Of a stretch of DNA of 64,000 nucleotides, positions 47,451 to 58,319 are shown piece after piece. Below the pieces are notes generated by a model, which was not told the DNA's origin, did no database searches, and worked only from the letters and a program-made list of their open reading frames with translations. Positions within the stretch are counted from its first letter, which is position 1, and each line of letters begins with the position of its first letter. Where the stretch lies: the NCBI RefSeq assembly GCF_016595245.1, contig NZ_JAENHM010000063.1:1-64000 (forward strand), written 5' to 3'. The DNA comes from Azospirillum endophyticum. Lineage in GTDB: Bacteria; Pseudomonadota; Alphaproteobacteria; Azospirillales; Azospirillaceae. The translations under genes and the position numbers were made by a program.

Positions 47451-49751
47451 ATGGCGAGCGACATGACGACGGACACCCGCAAGGACCAGGCGCAGAGCGG
47501 CGTCCCCGAAGGCCGCCCCACCGAGCATCAGGCCGCCGATCGCCGGGCCGAGGCCCTGCGCGCGGCGGCGGACGCCATCGCGCGGGCCGACCATGGCGAT
47601 CCCTTCGCCGTGCTCGGCATGCAGCAGGAGGCGGCCGGCCGCCCGGTGGAGGTCCGCGCCTTCGTGCCCGGCGCCGAGCGGCTGTGGGTGATCGACAGCG
47701 CCACCGGCGAGCCGGCGGGCGAGGCCGAGCGCATCCACCCGGACGGCTTCTATCGCGCCGTGCTGCCTGACCGCACGGAGCGCTTCCGCTACCGCCTGCG
47801 CGCCCAGTACCCGCTGGCGACCCAGGAGTTCGAGGACGCCTACCGCTTCGGCAACATGCTGGGCGAGCTGGACGTCCATCTGCTGGCCGAAGGCACCCAT
47901 CTGCGCAATTACGAGAAGCTGGGCGCCCACCCGCGCGAGGTCGACGGCGTCGCCGGCGTGTCCTTCGCCGTCTGGGCGCCGAGCGCCCGCAGCGTCAGCG
48001 TCGTCGGCGACTTCAACAACTGGGACGGCCGCCGGATGCCGATGCGCCGGCGCGTCGAGGTTGGGGTGTGGGAGATCTTCGTGCCCCATGCCCGCCCCGG
48101 CCAGCGCTACAAGTTCGAGATCCGGGGGCCCAACGGCAACCTGCTGCCGGCCAAGGCCGACCCCTACGCCTTCCAGGCGGAGATGCGCCCGGCCACCGCC
48201 TCGGTCGTCCACGGCCTGCCGTCCTACGAATGGCGCGACCAGGAGTGGCAGAGCCGCAAGCTGGCGTCGTCGGACCGCACCGCGCCGATCTCGATCTACG
48301 AGGTCCATCTCGGATCCTGGGCGCGGGTGCCGGAGGAGGACAATCGCTTCCTGACCTATCAGGAACTGGCGGAGCGGCTGATCCCCTACGCCAAGGACAT
48401 GGGCTTCACCCATATCGAGCTTCTGCCGATCACCGAGCATCCCTTCGACGGCTCCTGGGGCTACCAGCCCATCGGCCTCTATGCGCCGACCGCCCGCCAC
48501 GGCTCGCCGGAGGATTTCAAGGACTTCGTCAACGCCTGCCACCGCGCCGGGCTGGGCGTGCTGCTCGATTGGGTGCCGGGCCATTTCCCGACCGATCCGC
48601 ACGGGCTGGGCGATTTCGACGGCACGCATCTCTACGAGCATGCCGATCCGCGCCAGGGCTTCCACCAGGACTGGAACACCCTGATCTACAATTTCGGCCG
48701 GACGGAGGTGCAGAACTTCCTGCTCGGCAACGCGCTGTTCTGGCTCGACCATTACAAGCTGGACGGGCTGCGCGTCGATGCCGTCGCCTCGATGCTCTAT
48801 CTCGACTACAGCCGCAAGGAGGGGGAGTGGGTCCCCAACACGTTCGGCGGGCGCGAGAACCTCGAATCCATCGCCTTCCTCAAGCGCATGAACGAGCTGG
48901 TCTACGGCCAGCAGCCGGGCGCCATGACAGTGGCGGAGGAATCGACCTCCTGGCCGATGGTGTCGAAGCCTACATACCTTGGCGGGCTCGGCTTCGGCTA
49001 CAAATGGAACATGGGCTGGATGCACGACACGCTGCATTACATGCAGAACGACCCGATCCACCGCCGCTACCATCACCACCAGATGACCTTCGGGCTGATC
49101 TATCAGTTCTCCGAAAACTTCGTGCTGCCACTCAGCCATGACGAGGTGGTGCACGGCAAGGGCTCGCTGATCAACAAGATGCCGGGCGACGACTGGCAGA
49201 AATTCGCCAACCTGCGCGCCTATTACGGCTTCATGTTCGCCCATCCCGGCAAGAAGCTGCTGTTCATGGGCGGCGAGTTCGCCCAGTGGAGCGAATGGAG
49301 CGAGGCGCGCAGCCTGGACTGGCATTTGCTGGAACAGCCGCTGCACCGGGGCATGCGCGACCTCGTCCGCGACCTCAACGGCCTCTACCGCGAGCTGGAG
49401 CCGCTGCACAAGACGGACTGCGACCCGTCCGGCTTCGAGTGGATCGAATCGAACGACAACGAGAACTCGGTCTTCACCTTCCTGCGCAAGGCCGCCGATC
49501 CCGGGCACATCGTCATCGCCATTTGCAACTTCACCCCCATTCCCCGCCACGGCTACCGCGTCGGTGTGCCGCTGCCGGGCCGCTATGTCGAGCGGATGAA
49601 CACCGACGATTCCAAGTACGGCGGCAGCGGCGTCGGCAATTCCGGCGGCGGCATCTATGCCGAGGAGCTGCCCTGGCACGGCCGCACCCACTCGCTCGAC
49701 CTGACCATCCCACCGCTGTCGACGCTGATCCTGGAACGCAAGGCGGAGTAG
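47451..49751 (+). CDS. glgB: 1,4-alpha-glucan branching enzyme
   Basis: A 766-residue GH13 branching enzyme that makes alpha-1,6 branches in glycogen. N-terminal carbohydrate-binding module 48 is visible ([23 protein letters not shown]), then the catalytic barrel with [23 protein letters not shown] (nucleophile Asp), [11 protein letters not shown] (acid/base Glu) and [15 protein letters not shown] (transition-state Asp). The C-terminal beta domain ends [18 protein letters not shown] and [14 protein letters not shown]. An ATG at 47397 adds 18 residues; GAAGGG lies about ten bases before 47451, so that start is preferred. The last third of the gene has a partial second copy at 58933-58998. Confidence 0.95.
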   Translation: MASDMTTDTRKDQAQSGVPEGRPTEHQAADRRAEALRAAADAIARADHGDPFAVLGMQQEAAGRPVEVRAFVPGAERLWVIDSATGEPAGEAERIHPDGFYRAVLPDRTERFRYRLRAQYPLATQEFEDAYRFGNMLGELDVHLLAEGTHLRNYEKLGAHPREVDGVAGVSFAVWAPSARSVSVVGDFNNWDGRRMPMRRRVEVGVWEIFVPHARPGQRYKFEIRGPNGNLLPAKADPYAFQAEMRPATASVVHGLPSYEWRDQEWQSRKLASSDRTAPISIYEVHLGSWARVPEEDNRFLTYQELAERLIPYAKDMGFTHIELLPITEHPFDGSWGYQPIGLYAPTARHGSPEDFKDFVNACHRAGLGVLLDWVPGHFPTDPHGLGDFDGTHLYEHADPRQGFHQDWNTLIYNFGRTEVQNFLLGNALFWLDHYKLDGLRVDAVASMLYLDYSRKEGEWVPNTFGGRENLESIAFLKRMNELVYGQQPGAMTVAEESTSWPMVSKPTYLGGLGFGYKWNMGWMHDTLHYMQNDPIHRRYHHHQMTFGLIYQFSENFVLPLSHDEVVHGKGSLINKMPGDDWQKFANLRAYYGFMFAHPGKKLLFMGGEFAQWSEWSEARSLDWHLLEQPLHRGMRDLVRDLNGLYRELEPLHKTDCDPSGFEWIESNDNENSVFTFLRKAADPGHIVIAICNFTPIPRHGYRVGVPLPGRYVERMNTDDSKYGGSGVGNSGGGIYAEELPWHGRTHSLDLTIPPLSTLILERKAE

Positions 49752-49774
49752 CGCGGGACTTCCGAAGGCTGAGG

Positions 49775-49819
49775 CCGGTATCGGCGCCGGGGCTACGCGG
49801 CCCCAGGCACCGATACCGG
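49775..49819. terminator. Bidirectional terminator-like hairpin after glgB
   Basis: The arms ccggtatcgg (49775-49784) and ccgataccgg (49810-49819) enclose an inner ggggc ... gcccc stem. It lies between convergent glgB and the agmatinase-like gene. No long T-run follows. Confidence 0.5.
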
Positions 49820-49832
49820 TTCAGCGGCGGAT

Positions 49833-50879
49833 TCAGCGGCGCGGGTCGGCGCTCTTCAGCGCAACGAGGCAGAGAAGCTCGAACAGGACCTGCGCGCCGA
49901 TCTGGGCGGTGTTCGTGGTGGCGTCGTACTGGGGTGCCACCTCCACCACGTCGCCGCCGACGATGTCGATGCCGGCCAACCCACGCAGGATCGCCATCAC
50001 CTCCCGCGGCTGCAGCCCACCCACTTCAGGGGTGCCGGTGCCGGGCGCATAGGCGGGATCCAGCCCGTCGACGTCGAAGGTGACGTAGGTCGGCCCGCCG
50101 CCGACCACCGCGCGCGCCTTCGCGATCACCGCGGCGATCCCCATCTCCGCGACCTCCTCCGCATGGATCACGGTCATGCCGGAGGTCTTCGAGAACTCCC
50201 AGAGATATTCGGCCCCACCCCGGATGCCGATCTGGATGCAGCGCTCCGGATCCAGCGTGCCTTCCAGCACGGCCTGGCGGAAGGGTCCGCCATGGTGGAA
50301 CTTCGACCCTTCATAGACGCCGCCGGTGTCGCAATGGGCGTCGATATGGACCATGCCGACGGGACGGTCGCGGCCGACGGCGGCCAGGATCGCCCGCGTG
50401 ATCGAGTGATCGCCGCCGACCGACAGCGGCGTCACGCCGGAGGCGACCAGCCGGCCGAAATACGCCTCCATATCGGCATGGCAGAGCGCCAGATCGAAGC
50501 GGGAGCGGAACGGCACGTCGCCGACGTCGGCGACGCGCAGGTCGGCCATCGGCGTGACCCGCAGCACATGCTCGAAGGGGCCGATGCGCTCGACCGCCCG
50601 CACCGCGCGCGGCCCCAGCCGGGCGCCGGCGCGGTTGGTGACGCCCAGGTCCATCGGCACGCCGACCAGCGCGACGTCGAGGCCGGCGAAACCCGCCGCA
50701 AACGCGTCCGGACGGAACGGGGCGTCCAGCAGGGTCGCCGGGTCGGAGAACGGCCACTTGCGGCGCTCGCCGTCGGAGAATTGCAACCCCGCCGCCTTGC
50801 GGAAATCGGGGTCGTCGATGTCGGCGCCGCCGGCGTCGGCGTAACGGGCGCGCAGGGCGGCAAGCTTTTCGGGCGTCAT
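49833..50879 (-). CDS. Agmatinase/guanidinobutyrase family ureohydrolase
   Basis: A 348-residue arginase-fold enzyme that removes urea from a guanidino compound. All manganese-binding motifs are present: SVGGDHSITR, VHIDAHCDTGG and VTFDVDGLDPAYAPGTGTPEVGG. The KFHHGGPFRQA loop and the G-T-G-T-P-E-V-G-G ending are typical of SpeB-like agmatinases and of guanidinobutyrases, so the natural substrate cannot be decided from sequence. ATG at 50879 has AGGAAA properly spaced; an ATG at 50906 lacks a good site. It is the last gene of the minus-strand catabolic cluster. Confidence 0.88.
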   Translation of the reverse strand: MTPEKLAALRARYADAGGADIDDPDFRKAAGLQFSDGERRKWPFSDPATLLDAPFRPDAFAAGFAGLDVALVGVPMDLGVTNRAGARLGPRAVRAVERIGPFEHVLRVTPMADLRVADVGDVPFRSRFDLALCHADMEAYFGRLVASGVTPLSVGGDHSITRAILAAVGRDRPVGMVHIDAHCDTGGVYEGSKFHHGGPFRQAVLEGTLDPERCIQIGIRGGAEYLWEFSKTSGMTVIHAEEVAEMGIAAVIAKARAVVGGGPTYVTFDVDGLDPAYAPGTGTPEVGGLQPREVMAILRGLAGIDIVGGDVVEVAPQYDATTNTAQIGAQVLFELLCLVALKSADPRR

Positions 50880-50912
50880 CAAGGCTTTCCTTTCAGGCAG
50901 CGGCAACGGTGC

Positions 50913-51776
50913 TCAGGCCGCTTCGCAGGCACGGTAATGGGCGGCGATCTCCGCGCCGGTGGCGATCCAGACATCGCCCTTCGCCAGCACGTGACGCAGG
51001 AAGTCGCGCAACAGGTGCCAACGCATCGGCCGCCCGGATACCTGCGGGTGGAGCACCATGGTGGTGCAGCCGCCCCAGGCGTGCGTCGCCTCGAACTCGT
51101 CGATCCACAGGCTCAGGACCGCGTCGCGGCCGAAGATCGGGCGCGGGTCGACCCGGCTCGTCATGCCGAAGTTCCAGTCGTCGAAGGCGTAATTGACCGG
51201 GATCTCGATCGGGCCGGGCCGGTCGTCGTGCAGGAGGTGGCGATAGGGCCGGAAATCGTCGCGGAAGGAACTGGAATAGACGATCCCGCTGTCCGCCAGA
51301 TAGGCGAGAAGCTCGGGGAAATTCTCGCCGGACGGGGCGCGATAGCCGACCGGCCGGACGCCCAGGGCGCGGTCCAGCGCCTCGAACCCGCGGTCGATCT
51401 CCGCGCGGGCAGCATCGAAGGCGGAGCGTTCCGGCCGGCGATGAAGATAGCCGTGATGGCCGATCTCGTGGCCGGCCGCCACGATGGCCTCGCATTGGAG
51501 ACGGTGGGCGAGCGCGGTCCAGCCGGGGATGAAGAAGGTCGCCTTGACCTTCACCTCTTCGAGCAGGTCCAGGATGCGGGCGATGCCGACGCGGCCGTCC
51601 CAGCCGCCATGCGAGACGGTGACGAGACGGTCGCCGTTCTCCGGCCGGTTGCCGATCCAGGCGGTCTCGCCATCCACGTCGAAGCCGACGAAAAGCGCGC
51701 TCTTGGCGCCGTTCGGCCAGGGGAAGTCCGGGGCGGGCGGCGCCCGGTTGAAGGCGATCGGGGGAAAGTCGGTCAT
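50913..51776 (-). CDS. Polysaccharide deacetylase-family (NodB/PuuE-type) amidohydrolase
   Basis: A 287-residue carbohydrate-esterase-4-type protein. Metal-binding and catalytic residues are seen in FVGFDVDGETAW and GHEIGHHGYLHRRPE (H-x-x-H-H-G-Y), followed by GYRAPSGENFPE and MVLHPQVSGRPMRW. Short soluble members with this pattern include PuuE allantoinase-like enzymes that act on ureido or amide compounds rather than polysaccharides. With neighbours encoding a ureohydrolase and amino-acid-type ABC transporter, a small nitrogen compound is the more plausible substrate. No signal peptide is seen. It lies between the MmgE/PrpD and ureohydrolase genes with short gaps. Confidence 0.75.
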   Translation of the reverse strand: MTDFPPIAFNRAPPAPDFPWPNGAKSALFVGFDVDGETAWIGNRPENGDRLVTVSHGGWDGRVGIARILDLLEEVKVKATFFIPGWTALAHRLQCEAIVAAGHEIGHHGYLHRRPERSAFDAARAEIDRGFEALDRALGVRPVGYRAPSGENFPELLAYLADSGIVYSSSFRDDFRPYRHLLHDDRPGPIEIPVNYAFDDWNFGMTSRVDPRPIFGRDAVLSLWIDEFEATHAWGGCTTMVLHPQVSGRPMRWHLLRDFLRHVLAKGDVWIATGAEIAAHYRACEAA

Positions 51777-51793
51777 GGCTGGCTCCCGGCTTA

Positions 51794-53206
51794 TCAGCGG
51801 AATGGCTCTGTGGCGGGACGCCCGGCGGCGAGCAGGGCGAACAGGGGGGCGACGTCCTCCACTGCCGGCAGGGCCGCGACGAGATCGGCCAGTGCGGTGA
51901 CGGATTCCGCCGGCAACGCCATGCCAGCCAGTTCGGCGAACTTGGCCTGCACCGCCGCCGGCGTCATCGGCCGCTCGGGCGAACCGGTGGCCCTCGGCAC
52001 CATGCGGTCAACACTGGTTCCGTCGGAAAAGCGCAGTTCCACGACCGGTTCGTCGAGCGCGGCCATCGCCGGATCGGTTTCGACGACGATCCGTTCCAGC
52101 AGGTCGCGGATGCGGGGGTCGCGGCGCTTCGGCCCGGCATAGCTCGACAGGCCGGCCTCGCCATGGACGGCGCGGAGCGCGATGGCGAGCGGCAGGCTCA
52201 TCTGTGCCGCGGCGAGCGGCTCGACCTCCGGCCGGCCGCACATGCCGATGAGGAACTCGCTGGCCCGCACGCCGATCCGGTCGATCTCCGTCCCCGGCCG
52301 GCCGGTCTCGGCGAGCAGGTCGCCGACCGCGTCGATCGCCGAATGGGTGCCGCGGCAGGCGGCATAGGGCTTCAGCGACACCCGCATGATCCGGTAGACG
52401 TGGCCCAGCTCCTCGGTGAAACGGGCAAGGTCGCCGTCGGCATGGCCGAAGCTGCGGAAGAAGCCTCCCCAGACCTCGTCGAAGACCCGCGACGGGCCGG
52501 TCATCCCGGCGCGGGCGAGCTCTGCGGCCAGCACGCCGCCTTCCGCGGCGCGGCCGGCATGGATTTTCTTGGTCTGCGCACCGTCGTGGATGAAGGCCCA
52601 CAGGCCGGAGGAGAAGCTGGTGGCGATGGTGATCGCGTGCGCGGTCGCGGCGGCGTCCAGCCGCCACAGCCGCGCGACCGCGGCGGCGGCGGCGACCGCG
52701 CCGCAGGTCCCGGTCGAATGCCAGCCGGCGCCATTGTGCCGGTCGTAGCCGCCGGCAGCCTCCAGCAGGCGGCGGCCGACCTCGTATCCGACGACGACGG
52801 CGACGAGAAGCTCCTCGCCCGAAACCGGGCGGCCTTCGGCGGCGGCGATCACCGCCGGCACCACGACGGCACCGGAATGGTCGCAGCCGCCGGTGTCGTC
52901 GAGTTCGAAGACATGGGCGGCGACCCCGTTGACCAGCGCAGCGTCACGCGCGCTCGCGGCGCTGCCCAGCGCCCACAGGCGGGCCGGGCCGCCGGAATTT
53001 ACGCCGACCGTCGCGGCGACCAGCGCGAATTCGTGCGACCGGGTTCCGGCGAGGGCGGCCCCCAGCGTGTCGAGGATATGCACCCGCGCCTTGTCCACGA
53101 CGGCGGCGGGCAGATCGGCGAAACGGAGGGTCGCGGTGAAGGCGGCAAGGCGCGTCAGCGCGTCCGCTCCCGCGGTCGGCGGGGCGGCGGTCGGATGGGA
53201 GGTCAT
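51794..53206 (-). CDS. MmgE/PrpD family protein
   Basis: A 470-residue soluble enzyme of the MmgE/PrpD family. Features are DTLGAALAGTRSHEFALVAA near the start, AHVFELDDTGGCDHSGAVVVPAVIAAAEG (the conserved H-x-x-x-x-D-D motif), GAGWHSTGTCGAVAAAAAVARL, and KPYAACRGTHSAIDAV. The family includes 2-methylcitrate dehydratase, cis-aconitate decarboxylase and iminodisuccinate epimerase. No prpB or prpC is nearby, so it is probably not in the methylcitrate cycle. Its companion here is an argininosuccinate-lyase-like gene, which together with an epimerase would suit breakdown of an N-succinyl amino compound; that is inference. Start at 53206. Confidence 0.82.
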   Translation of the reverse strand: MTSHPTAAPPTAGADALTRLAAFTATLRFADLPAAVVDKARVHILDTLGAALAGTRSHEFALVAATVGVNSGGPARLWALGSAASARDAALVNGVAAHVFELDDTGGCDHSGAVVVPAVIAAAEGRPVSGEELLVAVVVGYEVGRRLLEAAGGYDRHNGAGWHSTGTCGAVAAAAAVARLWRLDAAATAHAITIATSFSSGLWAFIHDGAQTKKIHAGRAAEGGVLAAELARAGMTGPSRVFDEVWGGFFRSFGHADGDLARFTEELGHVYRIMRVSLKPYAACRGTHSAIDAVGDLLAETGRPGTEIDRIGVRASEFLIGMCGRPEVEPLAAAQMSLPLAIALRAVHGEAGLSSYAGPKRRDPRIRDLLERIVVETDPAMAALDEPVVELRFSDGTSVDRMVPRATGSPERPMTPAAVQAKFAELAGMALPAESVTALADLVAALPAVEDVAPLFALLAAGRPATEPFR

Positions 53207-53246
53207 TGGACGTGTCCTGGAAGTCCCCGGGGTGGGGATGGGAGGG

Positions 53247-53271
53247 ACCGCGCCGGGTGGGCCGGCGCGGT
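53247..53271 (-). terminator. Hairpin between the MmgE/PrpD and binding-protein genes
   Basis: The arms accgcgccgg (53247-53256) and ccggcgcggt (53262-53271) form a 10-bp stem with a 5-base loop, directly downstream of the ABC substrate-binding protein gene. Such stem-loops after binding-protein genes are common and can make that message more abundant than the genes after it. Confidence 0.5.
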
Positions 53272-53281
53272 TCCCGGACGA

Positions 53282-54124
53282 TCACTTCACCGGTTCGCTG
53301 TTGACCAGCACGGTGTCGAGCATCGCGTCGGCCAGCCCCCAGCTGTCGAAGATCTTCTTGTATTCACCCGACGCCATCAGCGTCTTCAGCGCGGCGACAT
53401 AGGCGTCGCGCAGTCCCGGCTCGGTCTTCGCGAAGGCGATTCCCTGGTAGAGCGAGGTGAAGGGCTTGCCGACGATCACGTAGCTGTCCTTCTCCAGGCC
53501 GACGAGATAGGGCAGCGTCTCGGAGCCCTGGACGGCGCCGTCGACGCGGCCCTGCTTCAGCTGCGTGCGGGCATCGGCCGACCCCTCCGACCCGACGACC
53601 TGGACGGCCGGCTTGCCCTGCGCCTCGCAATTCTCCTTCGACCATTTGGCGGTCTCATCGGGGAACGAGGTGCGGCGGCTCATGGCGACCTTCTTGCCGC
53701 AGAAGTCGGTCGGCAGCTTGAACTCGTCCTTGCGGTCGGCAAGGGTGTAGAACTGGGCGCCGGACTTCATGTAGTCGACGAAATCCAGGCTGTCGCGGCG
53801 CTTGGGCAGATCGCTCATCCCGGAATGGATGAGATCGGCTCGGCCGGTGGTCAGCGACGAGATCATCTGCTCGAAGCCGATGTCGGCCCACTCGACGGTG
53901 ACGCCGAGCTGCTTGGCCAGGGCCAGGCTGAGGTCGATGTCCAGCCCCTTCAGCGTGTTGGTCGCCGGATCCTTGTATTCCATCGGCGGATAGTTCGGCT
54001 GGTTGGCGACGATCACCTTGCCGGCGGACTTGATGCGCGCCGGAACGTCCTGGGCAGCGGCGGGGGCGACCGCCGCACAGGCGAGACCGACAGCGACAAG
54101 GAGAGCGGATTTCAGGGTCATCAT
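53282..54124 (-). CDS. ABC transporter substrate-binding protein, amino-acid type
   Basis: A 280-residue periplasmic binding protein of the family 3 (amino acid) type. A signal peptide (ALLVAVGLACAAVAPAAAQD) is followed by GKVIVANQPNYPPMEYKD, LKGLDIDLSLALAKQLGVTVEW, the site around GRADLIHSGMSDLPKRRDS and RVDGAVQGSETLPYLVG. Ligand identity is not evident. It belongs with the ATPase and permease genes directly upstream, which together make a complete three-component importer. Confidence 0.88.
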   Translation of the reverse strand: MMTLKSALLVAVGLACAAVAPAAAQDVPARIKSAGKVIVANQPNYPPMEYKDPATNTLKGLDIDLSLALAKQLGVTVEWADIGFEQMISSLTTGRADLIHSGMSDLPKRRDSLDFVDYMKSGAQFYTLADRKDEFKLPTDFCGKKVAMSRRTSFPDETAKWSKENCEAQGKPAVQVVGSEGSADARTQLKQGRVDGAVQGSETLPYLVGLEKDSYVIVGKPFTSLYQGIAFAKTEPGLRDAYVAALKTLMASGEYKKIFDSWGLADAMLDTVLVNSEPVK

Positions 54125-54147
54125 GGTTTCTCCGGGCTCGGGATCGT

Positions 54148-54915
<768 letters not shown>

Positions 54916-54925
54916 CGTTCCCTCC

Positions 54926-55771
54926 TCAGCCCGTCGCCTTGGGGCGTTTGGTTCCGCGCGCGAAGTGGCGCTCGACGTACATCTGCAGGACCGACAGGAT
55001 GGAGACGACGGCGAGATACCAGAAGCTGGCCACCAGCAGGAGTTCGAGGACCCGCGTGTTGGCGTAGTAGACGATCTGCGCGTTGTGCAGGATTTCCGAA
55101 TACTGGATGACGCTGGCCAGCGACGTGATCTTGACCATGCCGATCACCTCGTTGCCGATCGGCGGCAGGATCACCCGCATCGCCTGCGGCAGCACGATCC
55201 GGCGCAGCATCATCAGCTGGCCCATGCCGATGGCGCGCGCCGCCTCGTATTGCCCGCTGTCGACCGACAGCAGGCCGCCGCGGACCACCTCCGACGTGTA
55301 GGCTCCCTGCTGAATGCCGAGCGCCAGCATGGCGGCGACGAACGGTGTCATCACGTCGACGGTCCGCCATTCCATCAGGCCGGGAATGCCGATCTTGGGG
55401 AAGACCAGCGCCAGGTTGAACCACAGCAGCAGTTGCAGCAGGGCCGGCGCGCCGCGGAAGATCCAGACATAGCCCGTGGCGATCCAGGACAGCACCGGGT
55501 TCTCGGAAATACGCATGATCGCGAAGAGCACGCCCAGCACGATGCCGATCAGCATGGCCGAAAAGGTCATCAGGATCGTGTTGACCAACCCCTCCAGGAT
55601 CGCCGGGGCGAACAGGAATTCGCCGACATAGGACCATTCGATCTTGCCGGTGGCGAAGGCGCGGACCAGCGCGGCGAGCAGCAGCAGCACGATCCCGGCG
55701 GCGACCATCCGTCCCCAATGCCGGCGGGGGCGCAGTTTCAGATGGCTTGTTCGGTAGATGTCCTCGCTCAT
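54926..55771 (-). CDS. ABC transporter permease, amino-acid type
   Basis: A 281-residue permease. Hydrophobic helices include [19 protein letters not shown] and [21 protein letters not shown]. The cytoplasmic coupling segment [21 protein letters not shown] is the HisM/GlnP family motif. A single permease gene suggests a homodimeric channel. It is transcribed before the ATPase and binding-protein genes. The argininosuccinate-lyase-like gene ends about 65 bases upstream. Confidence 0.9.
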   Translation of the reverse strand: MSEDIYRTSHLKLRPRRHWGRMVAAGIVLLLLAALVRAFATGKIEWSYVGEFLFAPAILEGLVNTILMTFSAMLIGIVLGVLFAIMRISENPVLSWIATGYVWIFRGAPALLQLLLWFNLALVFPKIGIPGLMEWRTVDVMTPFVAAMLALGIQQGAYTSEVVRGGLLSVDSGQYEAARAIGMGQLMMLRRIVLPQAMRVILPPIGNEVIGMVKITSLASVIQYSEILHNAQIVYYANTRVLELLLVASFWYLAVVSILSVLQMYVERHFARGTKRPKATG

Positions 55772-55835
55772 CGGTTCAATCCGCCCCCTTCGTCCGTGGT
55801 CTTGTCTTCCGGCACGCCGGTCCGGTGCTGGTCGC

Positions 55836-57251
55836 TTAGCCGGGGCCGGGTCCCGCCCAGACGCGCTGGCGCCCGATCACCGTCTCCAGACGCCCGATCT
55901 GCCGGCGCACGCTGGCCGGCGCGGTCCCGTTGTAGCCGGAGCGCGCGGAGACGGCCGCTTCGGCGGTCAGCTGCGCCAGGACATCGGGCCCCAGCCGGGG
56001 ATCGACGGCGGCGAGGTCTTCGGCGCTCAGGTCGCCGAAATCGCAGCCCCTGGCTTCGCAATGGCGGACGAGCGCGCCGGTGATGTCGTGCGCCTCGGAG
56101 AAGGGCACGCCGCGGCGGGCCAGCCAGTCGGCGACCTCGGTCGCCAGCGAAAAGCCGAGCGTCGCCTGCGCCTTCAGCCGCTCGCGGTCCACCGCCATGG
56201 TGGCGATCATCCCGGTCATCGCCGGCAGCACCAGCTCCAGCGTGTCGATCGCCTCGAAGGCCGCCCACTTGTCCTCTGAAAGGTCGCGGTTGTAGGCGAA
56301 GGGAATGCCCTTCAGCGCCACCAGCACGCCCTGCAGCACGGCGATCAGGCGGGACGAGCGGCCCCGCGTCAGCTCGGCGATGTCCGGATTCTTCTTCTGC
56401 GGCATGATCGAGGAGCCGGTGGCGTGGCCGTCGTCAAGCTCGACCCAGGCGAACTGCTTGGAGTTCCACAGGAACACCTCCTCCGCCAGCCGCGAGAGGT
56501 TGACCCCCAGCATGGCGGTGACGAACAGGAACTCCGCGACATGGTCGCGGGCGCCGACCGCGTCGATCGAGTTCTCGCACGCGCCGTCATAGCCGAGCTC
56601 CACCGCGGCGAGTTCGGGATGGAGCGCGATGGCCGAGCCGGCGAGCGCGGCGCCGCCGAGCGGCGACAGGGCGGACCGCCGCTCCCAGTCCATCATCCGG
56701 TCGACGTCGCGGGCGAAGCCCTGCGCATGGGCGAGCAGCTGATGGGCGAAGGTCACCGGCTGCGCCGGCTGGAGATGGGTGAAGCCGGTGGTGATGGTGT
56801 CGACATGCTCCTTCGCCTGCGCGACCAGCGCGTTCTGGAGGTCCAGGACATCGGCGGCAAGGCTGCGGATTTTGGTCCGGAGATGGAGCTTCAGGTCGTT
56901 GGCCGCCTGGTCGTTGCGGGAGCGGCCGGCGCGCAGCTTGCCGCCGAGCGCGCCGATGCGATCCTTCAGCACGCGTTCGAGGAAGGTGTGGACATCCTCG
57001 TCCGCCGGGATCGGCTGCAGCTTGCCGGCAAGGAAATCCTGTTCCACCCCGGCCAGCGCCTGTTCGATGGCGGCGCATTCCTGCGCGTCCAGGATGCCGG
57101 CGCGGACCAGTTCGCGGGCGTGGGCGGCGGAGGACCGCAAATCCTCGGGAGCAAGCCGGAAATATTCAGCCGGAGACCGCGAAAGATCGGCCAGGGCCTT
57201 GGACGGTGCCTTCTTGAACCGTCCGCCCCAGAGGGCACCTGCGCTGTTCAT
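55836..57251 (-). CDS. Argininosuccinate lyase-like enzyme
   Basis: A 471-residue member of the fumarase/aspartase superfamily, argininosuccinate lyase branch: LWGGRFKKAPSKALADLSRS at the start, GKLRAGRSRNDQAANDLKLH, GFTHLQPAQPVTFAHQLLAHA and the signature GSSIMPQKKNPDIAELTRGR with the catalytic serine. True ArgH splits argininosuccinate to arginine and fumarate. Here the gene is in a transporter/catabolic cluster with no argG beside it, and sister enzymes in this branch act on N-succinyl compounds such as ethylenediaminedisuccinate, so a catabolic role is plausible. GAGGAG lies seven bases before ATG 57251, better than the upstream ATG at 57272. It is the first gene of the operon. Confidence 0.85.
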   Translation of the reverse strand: MNSAGALWGGRFKKAPSKALADLSRSPAEYFRLAPEDLRSSAAHARELVRAGILDAQECAAIEQALAGVEQDFLAGKLQPIPADEDVHTFLERVLKDRIGALGGKLRAGRSRNDQAANDLKLHLRTKIRSLAADVLDLQNALVAQAKEHVDTITTGFTHLQPAQPVTFAHQLLAHAQGFARDVDRMMDWERRSALSPLGGAALAGSAIALHPELAAVELGYDGACENSIDAVGARDHVAEFLFVTAMLGVNLSRLAEEVFLWNSKQFAWVELDDGHATGSSIMPQKKNPDIAELTRGRSSRLIAVLQGVLVALKGIPFAYNRDLSEDKWAAFEAIDTLELVLPAMTGMIATMAVDRERLKAQATLGFSLATEVADWLARRGVPFSEAHDITGALVRHCEARGCDFGDLSAEDLAAVDPRLGPDVLAQLTAEAAVSARSGYNGTAPASVRRQIGRLETVIGRQRVWAGPGPG

Positions 57252-57327
57252 GTGCAACTCCTCGTTCTGCACACAGAGTGAGCATCAGGAAGCCCCGGCT
57301 GGACAAATGAATTGAATTCCGCAAGGG

Positions 57328-57344
57328 TATTCCAAATCGGAATA
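57328..57344. promoter_or_regulatory. LysR-type operator candidate TATTCC-N5-GGAATA
   Basis: This perfect dyad lies in the 110-base gap between the argininosuccinate-lyase-like gene and the divergent LysR gene, with a further GAATTCC element about ten bases away. Spacing fits a T-N11-A LysR box, so the LysR product probably controls both itself and the catabolic cluster. Confidence 0.6.
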
Positions 57345-57363
57345 GTCACCCGAGGAGGCCCGT

Positions 57364-58278
57364 TTGCATCTCCCCACCACCACCGCGCTCCGCGTCATCG
57401 CCGCGCTGTCGCAGCACGGCACCGTGTCGGCGGCGGCGGTCGCCCTCAACATGACGCAGAGCGCGGTGAGCAAGCAGTTGAAGGCGGTGGAGACGCTGGT
57501 GGGACTGACGCTTTTCGAACGCGCGCGGCATGGGCTGGTGCCGACCGAGGCCGGGATCATCTACACCGAACAGGCGCGGGTGGCGATCGGGGCGATGGAA
57601 ACCGCGGCCATCCGCACCGCGCGGCTGCGCCACACCCGGCCGGTCCTGCGCCTCCATGTCCTGCCGATCCTGGGCGACCGCTGGTTCATGCAGAAGCTGA
57701 TCGGCTTCACCGACCTGCATCCCGACGTCGACGTCCAGTTCGTCACCTACGCGTCTCGCGAAAGCCATCCCGAAATCGACGTGGTATTCCGTTTCGGCAA
57801 GGGCGACTTTCCGGGTTGGACCGCCGACTATTTCCTCGGCCGCGATGTCGCCCTGGTCGGCTCGCCGATGACGCTGGAACGCGGCGGCGGCATCGCCGGT
57901 CTCGACGATATCGGCAGATACCGCCTGCTGGTCCATTCCCAGACGCCGCTGGGCTGGGAGCAGTTCTTCGCCGCCCATGGACGCGAGCTTCCGGCCGGGC
58001 TGGAGCAGTTCCCGCTGTCCTACTATGCGCTCGTCATCCGCGGAGCGATCGGCGGCCAGGGACTGGCCCTTGTGCCGCGCGTGCTGATCGCGCGGGAACT
58101 CCAGTCGGGCGAACTCGTCAACCCGCTCGGCCTCGGTTTCGACAGCCGCAATTGCTACTGGCTGACGACACCGTCGACGCGGCCGCGCGAAGGGGTGTTG
58201 AAATCCTTCTGCGACTGGGCGCTCGCCGAGGCGGCGCGGTCGGAACGGGAGACCGCGGCCGAAATCGGCGACGCGTGA
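57364..58278 (+). CDS. LysR family transcriptional regulator
   Basis: A 304-residue LysR protein. The winged helix-turn-helix reads ALRVIAALSQHGTVSAAAVA, NMTQSAVSKQLKAVETLVG, and an effector domain of about 200 residues follows. The start is an unusual TTG at 57364, chosen because GAGGAGG lies five bases upstream (57352-57358) and no ATG exists before the helix-turn-helix. It is divergent from the argininosuccinate-lyase-like gene that heads the catabolic cluster and likely regulates it. The effector is unknown. Confidence 0.85.
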   Translation: MHLPTTTALRVIAALSQHGTVSAAAVALNMTQSAVSKQLKAVETLVGLTLFERARHGLVPTEAGIIYTEQARVAIGAMETAAIRTARLRHTRPVLRLHVLPILGDRWFMQKLIGFTDLHPDVDVQFVTYASRESHPEIDVVFRFGKGDFPGWTADYFLGRDVALVGSPMTLERGGGIAGLDDIGRYRLLVHSQTPLGWEQFFAAHGRELPAGLEQFPLSYYALVIRGAIGGQGLALVPRVLIARELQSGELVNPLGLGFDSRNCYWLTTPSTRPREGVLKSFCDWALAEAARSERETAAEIGDA

Positions 58279-58319
58279 TCGAACGCTGCCTTGGAGCGCG
58301 GTTGGACTGCCGGCTCCTT